Program-made: the position numbers and the translations under genes
In this document: positions 46,381 through 56,399 of the stretch, in pieces
Numbering within the stretch: the first letter of the stretch is position 1
Layout of the letters: the number at the start of each line of letters is the position of its first letter
The notes under the pieces: model-generated
What the model was told of the DNA's origin: nothing
Seen by the model: only the letters and a program-made list of their open reading frames with translations
Database searches by the model: none
Source: Rapana venosa
Lineage: Eukaryota > Mollusca > Gastropoda > Neogastropoda > Muricidae
NCBI GenBank assembly: GCA_028751875.1
Contig: CM054138.1
Span: 36,499,748-36,563,747, forward strand
Reading direction: 5' to 3'
DNA: 64,000 nucleotides

Positions 46381-46529
46381 TTCACTATGTGTGTGTGATG
46401 GGAGCAGTTGGTGAGGGGTGGGAAAACATGTAATGTGTAAACCAAGTAACTGGTATAGAAACAATAACATACTGTATCTCAAAGTTGTTGATACTCAAAT
46501 TGTCTGACTCTTTCAGTTTTTTGTTTTGT

Positions 46530-47045
46530 TCCTTGGCTAGAACTCTGAGGTGTAGTAATGGTGAGATTTTGTGTATGCAACCATTTTTGCCTGCCATTCT
46601 GACTTTGGGGGTGATGTCTAAACACAACAACAGTGTGCATGTTTTTGAAATTTTTCATCCCTTCCTACTAGCACTTAATGGCCTAAAAAAAAAGTAAAAA
46701 GTATGTTCTTTCGAGCCAGAAGGCCCATAGAGCCGGAGCTTAACCCGGTTTCTGTAGCGTTAAGCGAACTGATGGTTTTTCACCACCCCTGTGACAGGAC
46801 GCTAGTCTGTCGCCAGATACTTCCCCAGTAGAGCTGGTACCCACTTGTACACCTGGGTGGAGTGAGGGAAATAGGAGTAAAGTGTCTTTCCCAAGGACAC
46901 AACACCGAGCCGAGCGGGGATCGAACCCGCGACCTCTGGATCACGAGTTGACCGCCTACTTCCGAAAAGTGGAATGATTTTTAATGTGTGTGGAAGATGC
47001 TCTGCATGCATACTTGGGGGCTCAGTTTATTATCACATTTGAGGG
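46530..47045 (+). mobile_element. Type-1 SINE body interrupted by type-2 SINE
   Basis: The body begins GCTAGAACTCTGAGGTGTAG and stops at GGCCTA (46686), then resumes at TTCCGAAAAGTGGAATG (46960). Between them is a type-2 SINE lacking the first part of its tRNA head. Confidence 0.8.
46690..46957 (-). mobile_element. tRNA-derived SINE type 2, copy 4, head-truncated
   Basis: It matches the other three copies but begins, on the minus strand, at TAGGCGGTCAACTCGTGATC, missing the A-box portion. GCCTA occurs at both junctions and may be the target duplication. Confidence 0.88.
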
Positions 47046-47486
47046 ACTATTTAAAATTAATTTCATTTTTGGCGTTATCTCAGCGTGTGTTCATAATCAA
47101 GTTTTATGTGATTTATTGCTGAGAGGAAAATTGTGTAGCCCTGTGTCAAATGGCCTGTATTTTCTTTGAAGTATTGGTTCAGTATTCAGTTTTTGTCTCT
47201 CTCTGTCTGTTTCTTTGTTCTCTTGTGTTTTGATTTTTTTAAATGATAAAATGAACATGATTAGAGCAGACCAGGAGAGTTGTGGGGAAAAAACTTGTCA
47301 AAAGCGATTGAAAACCTGAACATGATAAATTCATGGTTTATTTAATTGAGTAATGTTTACCCCAGTGAAAATCATTAACTTTGATTAAATGATTATTGCT
47401 GAATCAGTTAATGTCCTTTTCATCTTTATTGCTTTTCAGCCATGTAGGTGATGTGTGTGTTTATCTTATGTAAATTTATTTTTCAG

Positions 47487-47564
47487 AGAAGGGAAGAGAG
47501 ATAACAACTCTGTCTTCTTATCATACTACAGGGCTGTAGTTCCCATCATTCAGAAAGGACCCCT
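47487..47564 (+). CDS. ACTMAP: ACTMAP exon 2
   Basis: The 78 bp exon encodes EGKRDNNSVFLSYYRAVVP then IIQKGP, with a split Leu at its end. It aligns with the human stretch ending LPSLIQEGPQ just before the catalytic cysteine. Acceptor TTTTTCAG and donor CCCCT|GTGAGT; the two leftover bases CT plus A from the next exon give Leu and lead directly into CGLV. Human has IQEGPQCGLVAL and this model IQKGPLCGLVAV, which confirms the junction. Confidence 0.9.
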
Positions 47565-47769
47565 GTGAGTGTGTATAGTTTGAATTCTCAGCTTTCAGTT
47601 TGAAAAGTTATTGAGGAAAGAAAGAAGAGCAGGATAAAAGAGAAGAGATGGAAAGTAGAGACAAATATCATATAATATTGCTTGGTGGGTGTTTTTGTGG
47701 TGGTGTTGTTGTTGTTTTTTTTGAGGGGGTTAATATTATAATTTATCCTCTTTTAAATATTATTTATTT

Positions 47770-48620
47770 TTCTTTTGAGGATAATGGGATAAGCACTCAT
47801 GCTTTTTTACATCCAGTCCCTGTGTGCATGCAGTGTTGTACATTTTGTCATCCATTCCCACCAATGGAAAAACATGTGTTTTATCATTCTTTTATTTTTA
47901 GGATAATGGAATAAAAACGTGTGTGTTTTTTTACTTCCAGTCCCCATGTATATGTGATTTTGTCAATTTTTTCATCTGTTCCCACCAGCACAAATGACCT
48001 ACTCTTCTGACAGGTGGAATGGATTTTAACGTGTGTGCAAGATGTTCTGTGTCTGTTTGCACATGGGGCCTTGGTTTATAGTCTCATTCAAATGTGTGTG
48101 TGTGTATGTGTTTCCCTTTTGAAGCTGAACCAGTTGAACAAACCAATGATTGTCAGTTCATTGGTCATGTAAGTTTAAGTTTTACTGCAGATATGTCTTT
48201 TGAAGAATTTGCTCATTTATGCATATATGATATTGAAACTTGTGCATTTCTTATGTTGTAAGGAGATGTATACACTTTTAAAATTCTTTTTATGTAATTT
48301 TATTGAAACAAATCTGAATGAAATGATGAATGAAATAACAGCTGTAAAAATCTTTTACTGCCTTATGTAGGCTATTACTTTAATAACAATTGTCCTTCGG
48401 ATGAGACTATAAACCGAGGCCCCATGTGAGAATGCATGCAGAACATCTTGCGCACATGTTAAATCCTGTTCCGCTTTTCGAAAGAGTAGGCCATTGTGTG
48501 CAGGTGGGAACAGATGACAATATTTACAAAACCGCATACACACGGGGACTGGATGTAAAAAAGCACATGAGTGCTTATTCCATTATCCTCGATAACAAAA
48601 ATAAAATAAAATAAAAAATG
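47770..48620. mobile_element. Two type-1 SINE bodies in opposite orientation
   Basis: The stretch 47770-48095 carries GAGGATAATGGGATAAGCAC to GGTTTATAGTCTCATTC in one orientation, with an internal repeat of its first module at 47895. The stretch 48388-48600 carries CCTTCGGATGAGACTATAAA to GTGCTTATTCCATTATCCTC in the other. They lie in the ACTMAP intron between exons 2 and 3. Confidence 0.8.
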
Positions 48621-48629
48621 TCATCTGAG

Positions 48630-48960
48630 CGCTTTGATTTGTTGTTTTACAAGATTCAGCGCTATATAAATTCCATACATTATTACTATAACAATAGTAA
48701 TAATAATAATGAATGGAACTTAAATAGTGCCATATCTTGCAAAGACAAATCAAAGTGCTTGCATTCAACCTATTCTTACACAGTCATATAACCAATAACA
48801 AACAATCAATAGTTTAAACAAACAAATATTACAAACATGATACGCTGCGGACCAAATCTATTAAATAAAAATTACAATAGTCAAAACCAGTTTTTCAAAA
48901 GCATGCACACACACACACATACAAAGGTCACATACTTTGGCAGGGTGATGGGACATCGGT
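48630..48960. mobile_element. Inverted pair of L2-type tails, plus L2 3' sequence
   Basis: GCGCTTTGATTTGTTGTTTT ... TTCCATACATTATTAC (48630-48685) faces GAATGGAACTTAAATAGTGC ... CAAATCAAAGTGCTTGC (48708-48762). The minus-strand L2 3' sequence continues to about 48960 and matches 38560-38770. Transcribed, the pair would fold into a long hairpin. Confidence 0.8.
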
Positions 48961-49136
48961 TAGTGAAGGTGGGACGGTTTGTTATATGAAGTATCCTGGC
49001 TCTTCTAGTCATAAAAATCTATAGCTGTTTTATTTATTACTTTGTTATCTGAAGTATCTTGGCTCCTCTAGTCGGTCTTACAACAGAAGCTTGTTCAAGA
49101 TGCTGGAATCACAGCAATGTTTGTTGTGATGCACAG

Positions 49137-49258
49137 ATGTGGGCTGGTTGCTGTGGCCATGGCTGCCCCACTGATTCAGACTGAAGACATCATGACAGAA
49201 AAACTGCTGGAGATGGCCATTGAAAAAGGATACACCAAGCAGGGTGAAATGTTCTCAG
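49137..49258 (+). CDS. ACTMAP: ACTMAP exon 3: catalytic cysteine
   Basis: Forty codons begin CGLVAVAMAAPLIQ and end EKGYTKQGEMFS. The Cys in CGLV is the predicted nucleophile of this C39-like cysteine protease, which trims the acetylated N-terminal Cys or Met from immature actin. KGYTKQGEMFS matches human RGYTAQGEMFS. Acceptor GATGCACAG and donor TCAG|GTAATA. An L2-type LINE 3' end on the other strand (48700-48960) lies a short way upstream in the intron. Confidence 0.96.
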
Positions 49259-49429
49259 GTAATAGTACAAAAGATATGAATGTGTGCTTAAAAGCATAAG
49301 AAACCTGCATACACCATACTTGTAAAAATTTGAGGACATATGCTGTCCATGCAGATAGGTGCAAACACATGCACACACTCATGCACAATGTTCTACATTA
49401 TATTAGCTATAAAGTCTGCCATCTGATTC

Positions 49430-50105
49430 TTCATCTTTGTTGAACGCTCAGACAGCAACTACTGCTGTCTGTTTTATGAGTGAAAATGTTTTTACGCTGC
49501 TGTTATGTGCCTGACAAGTCAGGCCCACTGCATCTGACTTTTCTCTCCTCTTTGCATGTGCACATAAGTGGGTTTGTGTTTGCATGTCTCCTTTTCATTT
49601 CCAGATGGTACACTGATTAAGTTAGTCATTTGCTTTTTCTTTATCAAACCACACATCCAAAACACAAAAGTATTAGAATGAAAACAAAAAGAAACTAATT
49701 ACACAGATCTGGTGCAACCAAGTGTGTGTATCCATGTATGTGTGTGTACCTTTTATATGTGTTGGGGGGGGGGGGGGGGGGGGGGCATTGAGGGCAGGAC
49801 TGAATGTTTCTGCTGTACCCAGTGATGCTGACAGGTGAGAAGCAATGTGTTCTCAATAATCCAGATTTGAATAACTTGAAGAAAGTACAACATATTTGTC
49901 AAGAGAGAAAGCAGACTGCTTTGAAGCTGAGAGTCATTGGCAGGAAAATGGACCAAAAAGGCTGAAATCAGACAATGAGGTGACAGGAAGGAAAGCAACA
50001 AGGCAGAAAGAGAGGGATAGACGAGAGGGAACTCCTAGTACAGAATTTCCAGAAGGTGGGGATGCTATTTATACTGACAGGCCCCTGGCATCTCCACAGG
50101 GTAAC
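49430..50105 (+). repeat. Hairpin-ended repeat, split copy
   Basis: The start (TTGAACGCTCAGACAGCAAC ... CTGACAAGTCAGGCCCACTG) lies at 49438-49535 and the end (GGACCAAAAAGGCTGAAATC ... GGTGGGGATGCTATTTATAC ... CTGGCATCTCCACAGG) at 49945-50099, separated by unrelated sequence and a poly-G tract (49763-49785). Confidence 0.7.
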
Positions 50106-50207
50106 AGTCAATCTGAAACGTGCAAAGGGAAGCAACCAAGTGATATTTATATGTGTGGTTCTTCATACATTGTGTGAATTGTCTAATTTTCCTTTTTTCT
50201 GAACCAG

Positions 50208-50331
50208 CTACCAGCATGTCAGACCTTGTGCAGTCTGTATTGAAAGACCCCATTAGAAGTGAAGTTGTTACTGGATGTGATGAATCACAGATAGTACAAT
50301 TTCTTCTTCATGAAGATCTTCTTCTCATTCC
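50208..50331 (+). CDS. ACTMAP: ACTMAP exon 4
   Basis: The exon encodes TSMSDLVQSVLKDPIRSEV through FLLHEDLLLIP. It corresponds to the human segment ending HLVTGHPLLIPYDED. The acceptor is CTGAACCAG. The donor CATTCC|GTATCC is weak after the GT but is fixed by phase: CC plus T of the next exon gives the Pro of LLIPYD. It follows in frame from exon 3 through a split Ala codon. Confidence 0.93.
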
Positions 50332-51310
50332 GTATCCTTGTTATCAGTTGTACTTGCTTACCCTGTGTGTGTGTGTGTATGCTTGTGTTTATTTTCTCAT
50401 TTGAATGCTTTTATTTCGAGGAGAATGAGTAGGCACTCATGTAGATTTTTTACAACCAGTCCCTGTGTGCATGCAATATTTGTAAATTTTGTTATCCATT
50501 CCCACTGGCACACAATGATCTACTCTCCTGAAAAGGGACCTCCATTTATAACCTCTTCTGATGGGTATCTACAACTACTATGACCCAGCAGCAGTGCAGG
50601 GCCTCTTGATTAGTTGCCTCCCGTAACATTGACCAGCTGTGCTTCAACTTCTAGCTTCAAACATATGACATAATGAGCCTTGGTATGGTAGTGGTGGAGA
50701 TACTGGAATGAACAATATGGGAACAGCATGACAACAATAAATGAAGCAGGGGGGGGGTGCTGAGGTAATAATGATATAGTGCTTTTTTTTTCTTTGGATA
50801 CCAGCATGGGAGGAGAGGGGTGTTAAACTTGCAAGTAAAGTTCCAGATTTTCCCAAGTAAAAATACAGTAGTGCTGCCCCATCCTTTTGAGTCACTATTC
50901 TTAGAGTGCAGTTCATCCTCAGGCAAGCTCTCTCACCTTCATCTCCTCAGATCATTTGTCTGTTGAAAAAGCAGTTAAAACAGTGATGAAATGAAACTCA
51001 GATGGTGCAAACCTTTTTACTTTAAAAACTTTTTTTAATTCCTAGTTGTGTCCTTGCTGTCTTATCTAAAAGGATGTAGTTTGCAGTTTTACAGTTTCTT
51101 ATGTCACTGTCAAAGGAAAAACACTTGCCAGACCAAGCAAAATTAGTTTGTTTCAGGTTATCAGGGAGAAGGCTTCATGTGCAGGACAAGTTTGACAAAG
51201 TGGAACATACTGATTGCCATATTATTGATATATTTTTAAATTCATCTGGCGTTTTTTTGGTTTCTTTTTTAACTTTATGTTTTTGTATTTGCCCTTAACT
51301 TTGTGTTCAG

Positions 51311-51381
51311 TTATGATGCAGACAAAAATCACAGTCCTTGTCAGAAAAAAGGCCACAAGGCCCACTGGATGCTGATTACAG
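51311..51381 (+). CDS. ACTMAP: ACTMAP exon 5: catalytic histidine
   Basis: The exon encodes YDADKNHSPCQKKGHKAHW then MLIT plus one base. It is close to human YDEDFNHEPCQRKGHKAHW; the His of KAHW is the predicted catalytic base. Acceptor TGTGTTCAG and donor ACAG|GTAACT. The last part of this exon with its donor is repeated twice more in the following intron (see the separate entry at 51363-51535). Using either downstream copy would read into an early TAA. Confidence 0.96.
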
Positions 51382-51535
51382 GTAACTCTTTTTTGTAAAT
51401 ATCTTCCAGTGTAGTGAAAGATAGAATAGTTACACTGATGCTGATTACAGGTAACATTACAAAAAAAACTTCCAGTGTTGTGAAAGAATCAATTTTATAC
51501 TGATGTTGATTACAGGTAAGATCATTTCATATACA
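51363..51535 (+). repeat. Tandem triplication of exon 5 end plus splice donor
   Basis: The string GATGCTGATTACAGGTAA, the last coding bases of ACTMAP exon 5 and its 5' splice site, recurs near 51437 and, with one change, near 51502. The GT dinucleotides lie at 51382, 51451 and 51516, giving units of about 69 and 65 bp. The similarity extends downstream through a 'cttccagtgt.gtgaaag' stretch. The third copy has GTAAGA, a stronger donor than the authentic GTAACT. It is a local duplication that created two decoy donors. Confidence 0.85.
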
Positions 51536-51847
51536 TGTTAGTGTGGTAATAGGTAGAATAATGACACAGGTAATTAAGTATCTGGGAACTTATCACTGGT
51601 AGTATCTTTTTTCTGGATTTTACATGTATATGACACAAAAAAGTGGCATTAGATTAAAAAAATAAAGCTAATGAAAATGTAGAAATACTTAAACTGCCAG
51701 GTTAATTGGTCAAGCTGACTTTTTTTTAAAATTGTTTTTATGCTTGCAATTCATTTCTGTTGTATTGTGTGGAAAGTATTTGGAAAATGTGTTGTGAATT
51801 CTCTCTCCCTTTCTCTCTCTCTCTCTACACACACACATTTGATTCCC

Positions 51848-52120
51848 ATTCTAGGGGATATTTTCCCCTGGAGTTAACATCAGTGCAGACTCCACTCTCC
51901 GCAAAAGTCCTTCGGATGAGACTATAAACCGAGGCCCAGTGTGCGAATGCACGCAGAACATCTTGTGCACACGTTAATCCTGTTCCGCTTTTCACAAGAG
52001 CAGACCATTGTGTGCCAGTGGGAACAGATGACAGATTTTACAAAACCGCATACACACAGGGACTTGATGTAAAAAAGCATGTAAGTGCTTATTCCATTAT
52101 CCTCGATATAAAAGAATAAA
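51848..52120 (+). mobile_element. Type-1 SINE, head-truncated, in last ACTMAP intron
   Basis: The copy reads TTTTCCCCTGGAGTTAACAT, CAGTGCAGACTCCACTCTCC, CCTTCGGATGAGACTATAAA, GCACGCAGAACATCTTGTGC and GTGCTTATTCCATTATCCTC. It is the most complete statement of the body and ends in A-rich repeats about 200 bases before the last exon. Confidence 0.85.
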
Positions 52121-52316
52121 ATTAATAAATAAAACACACATACATACACACACACACAACCTTGCATGTCAAGCAAGGGAGAAAAAGAGAGAAAAGATGT
52201 GTCCATAAACAAGTAATTTTATTTTAAAGAACAGAAATAAATGTTTATACACAGGTAATGCAAATGCTTTGTTTGCACCTAGTATAACTGGAAGTGCATT
52301 ATGTGAAAATCGTCAG

Positions 52317-52675
52317 GTTGCTGTCTGGCTGTGGACAACGGCAGCAATATCATTGACCTAACCCTGCTGGAAGAGAACGAAGACTACTATGAAAGGAACC
52401 TCTTCCACCTGAAACCAGCCAACAAGACAACACCTGAATTTCTGAAGATTCTTCAACAAAAGACAGACATCATCATCAGTGTGATTTTGTATGGTCATCA
52501 GGGGAAAAGCAAGCACACTGGAGCCTGGACAATTTCAGAACTATTGACTAGCAATGGTCAGCTTTTAGAGCTGGGACCTGAGAGAGATGCTGTCAGTTAT
52601 ATTGTACCCAGTGGTGGGATTGAAGAAGGCTTGTGTAGACAAATTGTTCGTATTTTCCGATCTGATCAGACATGA
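52317..52675 (+). CDS. ACTMAP: ACTMAP last coding exon
   Basis: The exon starts after a GTCAG acceptor with GT completing Gly. It then encodes CCLAVDNGSNIIDL through HQGKSKHTGAWTISELLTSN and ends SYIVPSGGIEEGLCRQIV...RSDQT followed by TGA at 52673-52675. It matches human QGKSWHYQLWDYDQVRESN and VYVVPVGGVRAGLCGQALL. The full model is about 312 residues against 351 in human, with the shortfall mainly before the catalytic domain. No frameshift or internal stop was found, so the gene looks functional. Confidence 0.95.
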
Positions 52676-53530
52676 AAGACTACTTGCTCACTTGGAAGTC
52701 CTTTTTTAAATGAAATGCTTTTTCTTTCATGACACTGGTGCTACTTTTATATAACATGTATAATGTATGGTCATAAAATAATGTTATTGGATCTATCTAA
52801 ACTGATAATCCACCTGTCTCTACCTGTTCAAAGCATGGCAAAATGAACTGATTTTCCCCCTAAATCCAAGTATTACTATGCAACACAATCCCCAGGATTT
52901 CTATTTGAGTGCCCTGTTTGATCATGAGCGATTGAAAATTTGCATAACTCTTTGAATATTTTCTTCTGAATGCTGATTTTATATATATATATATATTTAT
53001 TTATGTTTTATATATATATATATTTTATATATATAAAACGGTGGTGTCTGTGATTGCCAATTCATTGTTTAAAGTCTCATGGCTTTGATATTCTTAAATG
53101 TATGTATATTGTTTTATATATGTAAAATGTTTACAATACAAAAAAATTATTAAAAAATTATGGATCTCATTCCCTTTTTCTTCTGTGTACATTCACATGA
53201 AATGAACATGCATACTTGAGTTTGAATGAATCCCAATGTTAGTTTTGATAGGCAGCTCCGAAATCATTGTTTTGGGGGATCTTTGCATTTCTGAATTTCA
53301 TTGTCTTTTTCACAAAATGTGTTGTTTTTTTAATGTAATTGACAAAGTTTGCACAGGAAACTAAAAGCAAAACATACTTTATAGATTACTTGTCCTATTT
53401 CTCATGCACTATCATGTAACCCTATTCAAATTACTGAAACTTTGGAATGAACACCTACACACTATAAACTCTTTACATAGTTACACAGTACCTCATTTCA
53501 TTGTTGAATAAACTTTGTTAAAGATTTTGT
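52676..53530 (+). other. ACTMAP: ACTMAP 3' untranslated region and polyadenylation signal
   Basis: After the stop the sequence is AT-rich and free of recognisable repeats except an imperfect TA tract at 52979-53037. A canonical AATAAA occurs near 53508 followed by a T-rich stretch, so the transcript probably ends around 53530. The 3' boundary is an inference. Confidence 0.6.
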
Positions 53531-53639
53531 GTAATTGCTATTTATTTGGTTACCAAAAAACAAAAATAAGACAAATTTAGGGTCCACATTAAAATAAAGA
53601 AATGAAAAATAGCGGTTCTAAGCTACTTTCCTCCCCCCC

Positions 53640-54925
53640 CCCCCTGGTTCCTTGCTTAGAGCTCTGAGATTTTTTTCCCTTATGCAACCGTTTTTACCCA
53701 CAAGTAAAGTACCGTAGTTGCATTCCGACTCCTGGAATGTCTAGACACGACATTGGTGTGGATTTTTTCTTCTTTTTTTTTCTATTCCTACTGGGATGAA
53801 CAGGCTACTCTTCTGAAAGGCAGAATGGGTTTTAATGTGTACAAAAAATGTTCTATGTGCATTCACACATGGGTCCTTGGTTTAATAATGTAATGTATAC
53901 AATTTATATAGCGCCAAGTCTTGTAAAACAACAAATCAAAGTGCTTACATTCAAATCATCAACAAGCATGCAATCGCCCATAAATGAGATAAACATATAT
54001 CAAATCAGTGCCGCACACAAACACGCGTGTGTGCAGAAGAGTATGGATAGATTATGAGTGGGGAGATCTTAGGAAATAAAAATGTTCTGAGGCTGGATTT
54101 GAAAGTATCGAATGTAGGCTTTTGGCGAAGGGATAGAGAGAGATCATTCCAGTTTGCTGGACCACAAATAGAGAAAGAACAACAGCCGACAGTGGTTTGT
54201 TTGAATCTTGATGTACGAAAGCACAGAGTATCCGCAGCTGAACGAAAGGAACAGGTTACTGTGTACTGGTGGAGACAGTTGCAGAGATTAGAGGGTGCAG
54301 ATTTGTTGAGACATTTGAAGCAGAGGGTACTAATCTTATAATCCACTCTTTGTGAGACAGGCAGCCAGTGAAGATTTAAAAAAACAAACAACTTTTATAT
54401 CGAGGATAAATGGAATAAGCACTTATGTGCTTTTTTACATCTAGTCCCTGTGTGTGTGCGGTTTTGTAAATTTTGTCATCTGTTCCCACCAGCACACAAT
54501 GGCCTACTCTTACGAAAAGCGGGGCAGGATTTAACATGTGTGCAAGATGTTCTGTGTGCGTTCGCACACGGGGCCTCGGTTTATAGTCTCATCCGAAGGA
54601 CTTTTGGGGAGAGTAGAGCCTGCACTGATGTTAACTCCAGGGGAAAATATCCCCTTGAATGGGAATTGAACCTGGGTTGTCAGATTGCGAACGCAATGTT
54701 ATAACCACTAGGCTATCCTGTGGCAAGAGAGGGGTGATGTGTTCTGATTTTTTCTTTCTTAGGACTAGTCGAGCTGCAAGTCTGAAAGACTTTAGGGGGA
54801 GTGGAGTCAGCATTAATGTTAACTCCAGGGGGAAAAAATCACTTTTAATGGGCATCTTTGTGGGGGCTCAAATCCAGGCCAGGCAAGCGCTTCTAACCAC
54901 AAGCTGTCCTCCCCAGTTCTAAAAA
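53640..54925 (-). mobile_element. L2-type LINE (minus) with nested type-1 SINE
   Basis: A type-1 body lies at 53640-53885 (plus orientation). The L2 LINE on the minus strand has its tail at 53884-53950 and protein C-terminus LNLHWLPVSQRVDYKISTLC, SFRSAADTLCFRTSRFKQTT, GPANWNDLSLSLRQKPTFDT at 54080-54375. A type-1 SINE with tRNA-like end (54385-54720) separates this from the upstream LINE peptide RLVLRKKKSEHITPLL (54721-54775). A further SINE end lies at 54785-54915. Confidence 0.82.
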
Positions 54926-55125
54926 ACAATATTTCCCAAACCACTGCAGAAAGAAAAAATTCATGTGACCTAGATGCAAATTTTTTTGTAGGCCACCTTT
55001 ATAACCATTTCCATGGCAACCTGTGCTTTAAGAGTCCGATTTCTCAAATGTTTCAAGTTCCAGGTCATGTCTAACAATATCTACATACAGAATTAATCAC
55101 ATTTTAACATAATTTTTATTCAGAA

Positions 55126-55815
55126 ATGGTTCCAAGTCTGGTCAATGCACTTTGTGGCACCTCTGTGGGGAAGGAAACTATTTTGGACTGCACTCCAAAG
55201 TCACATTTCATGTTTAACTCCTCGTTTCCATGTTACCGAAAATCTCTTCTTGCAGTTTGGAATATTCTCTCTCTCTCGTGTTATGCACAAGAATTTCGCC
55301 CTGCATCCCTTTATGTCACTATGCCTACCAACACAGCGGGTGATCAGCAAAGTAAATCAGCCATGTTGCCGTGCCTGACGCTGACGCTGCGCTGGAAGAG
55401 GACAGTGAGGGCTGCTAAGGTACTGGATAGACGAGGTGCTGGATACGGTGTGGATTTGGTAAGAGACTATGTTGCTGAACTGACTGACCGATCCCTGCAG
55501 AAAAAACTCGGAAACACAAAAAGAAATCAGGATTTTGCCCATGTTTTTGTTTTCAATGACAATCCTGAAACTGTGATCTGTGAAAGTGATGACATGGTTT
55601 TTCAGTTCAGTTGGACAGCAGCAGCAGGTGACGAACCGTCAGACTTCTTTTGGTTGGCAAAACGAAGCTTAAAAGCACATGACTCGGGAAGAACGGACAG
55701 TCTACTCCAGGCTACAACAGCGGGCATCAATCCAGAAAAATTTAAAGACAAAATCAGTGCTAGAATTCGTGTTATGAATGTGATCATGGAGGCTGTGAGA
55801 TTTTTCCTTGGTTAG
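55126..55815 (+). CDS. Unrecognised protein of about 230 residues
   Basis: I do not recognise this protein. The frame runs from ATG at 55126 to a TAG stop. It is uninterrupted, has balanced, non-repetitive composition unlike the surrounding mobile DNA, and is followed by an AATAAA at 56219-56224. The first half has several Cys and aromatic residues (FNSSFPCYRKSLLAVWN); the second half is hydrophilic with WKRTVRAAKVLDRRGAGYG and DMVFQFSWTAAAGDEPSDFF. No transmembrane segment is evident and there is no clear signal peptide. A TTTTATTCAG acceptor-like sequence ends two bases before the ATG, and an in-frame TAA lies 18 bases upstream, so this may be the last exon of a longer gene. It follows ACTMAP on the same strand. 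An alternative is a remnant of an unknown transposon, though I see no reverse transcriptase or DDE motif. Confidence 0.5.
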   Translation: MVPSLVNALCGTSVGKETILDCTPKSHFMFNSSFPCYRKSLLAVWNILSLSCYAQEFRPASLYVTMPTNTAGDQQSKSAMLPCLTLTLRWKRTVRAAKVLDRRGAGYGVDLVRDYVAELTDRSLQKKLGNTKRNQDFAHVFVFNDNPETVICESDDMVFQFSWTAAAGDEPSDFFWLAKRSLKAHDSGRTDSLLQATTAGINPEKFKDKISARIRVMNVIMEAVRFFLG

Positions 55816-56218
55816 TTGTGATAGCAGTTTTGCTCGCGCACGCGTGTGTGCTTGTATGCGCGGGTGTGTGTGAGAGAGAGGGATGTTAAAACCAAGTGAA
55901 CATTTTGCACATACATCTATGACACGCATACCTGTGACGCAATGTCATTAGCCAGTGGGCTAAAAGGACAGAATGCAGTGACTTGGAAACTTTGTCACGG
56001 GCTTCATTGTTTGTGCCGTGTGTCAATGGATTGTATGTTTAGTGTATCTCCACCCTCCCCCACCCCTGTCCCTTTCCAATGGGCAAAAGCTTTAGCTATC
56101 TAATTCTGTGTTGTTGTTGTATGAAGGGTAAGATTGATTGTGTTATCTATTATATGTGTATTTTGTGCCCAGTCCCCACCCCACTGTCCCCTTGTGAATG
56201 GGCATATTTGCTTAACAC

Positions 56219-56224
56219 AATAAA
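56219..56224 (+). promoter_or_regulatory. Polyadenylation signal AATAAA
   Basis: AATAAA lies about 400 bases after the stop of the 55126-55815 frame and is followed by GTTGTCATTGTCATTTCTC, a GT/T-rich downstream element. This supports a transcript end near 56245. Confidence 0.5.
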
Positions 56225-56399
56225 CCGTTGTCATTGTCATTTCTCTGGGGGGGGGCAATCATGTAATGTGGAGAAGACGCACTGAAATCGCTCTAAAATT
56301 TTTGTGAATTGGTAACTAATTTTAAGTGGCCTTAGTTTTTAATTGTTTGCATACAGTTAGATCAGGATGAGAATATTGTTGCAGTTGTACAGGGCTGTC

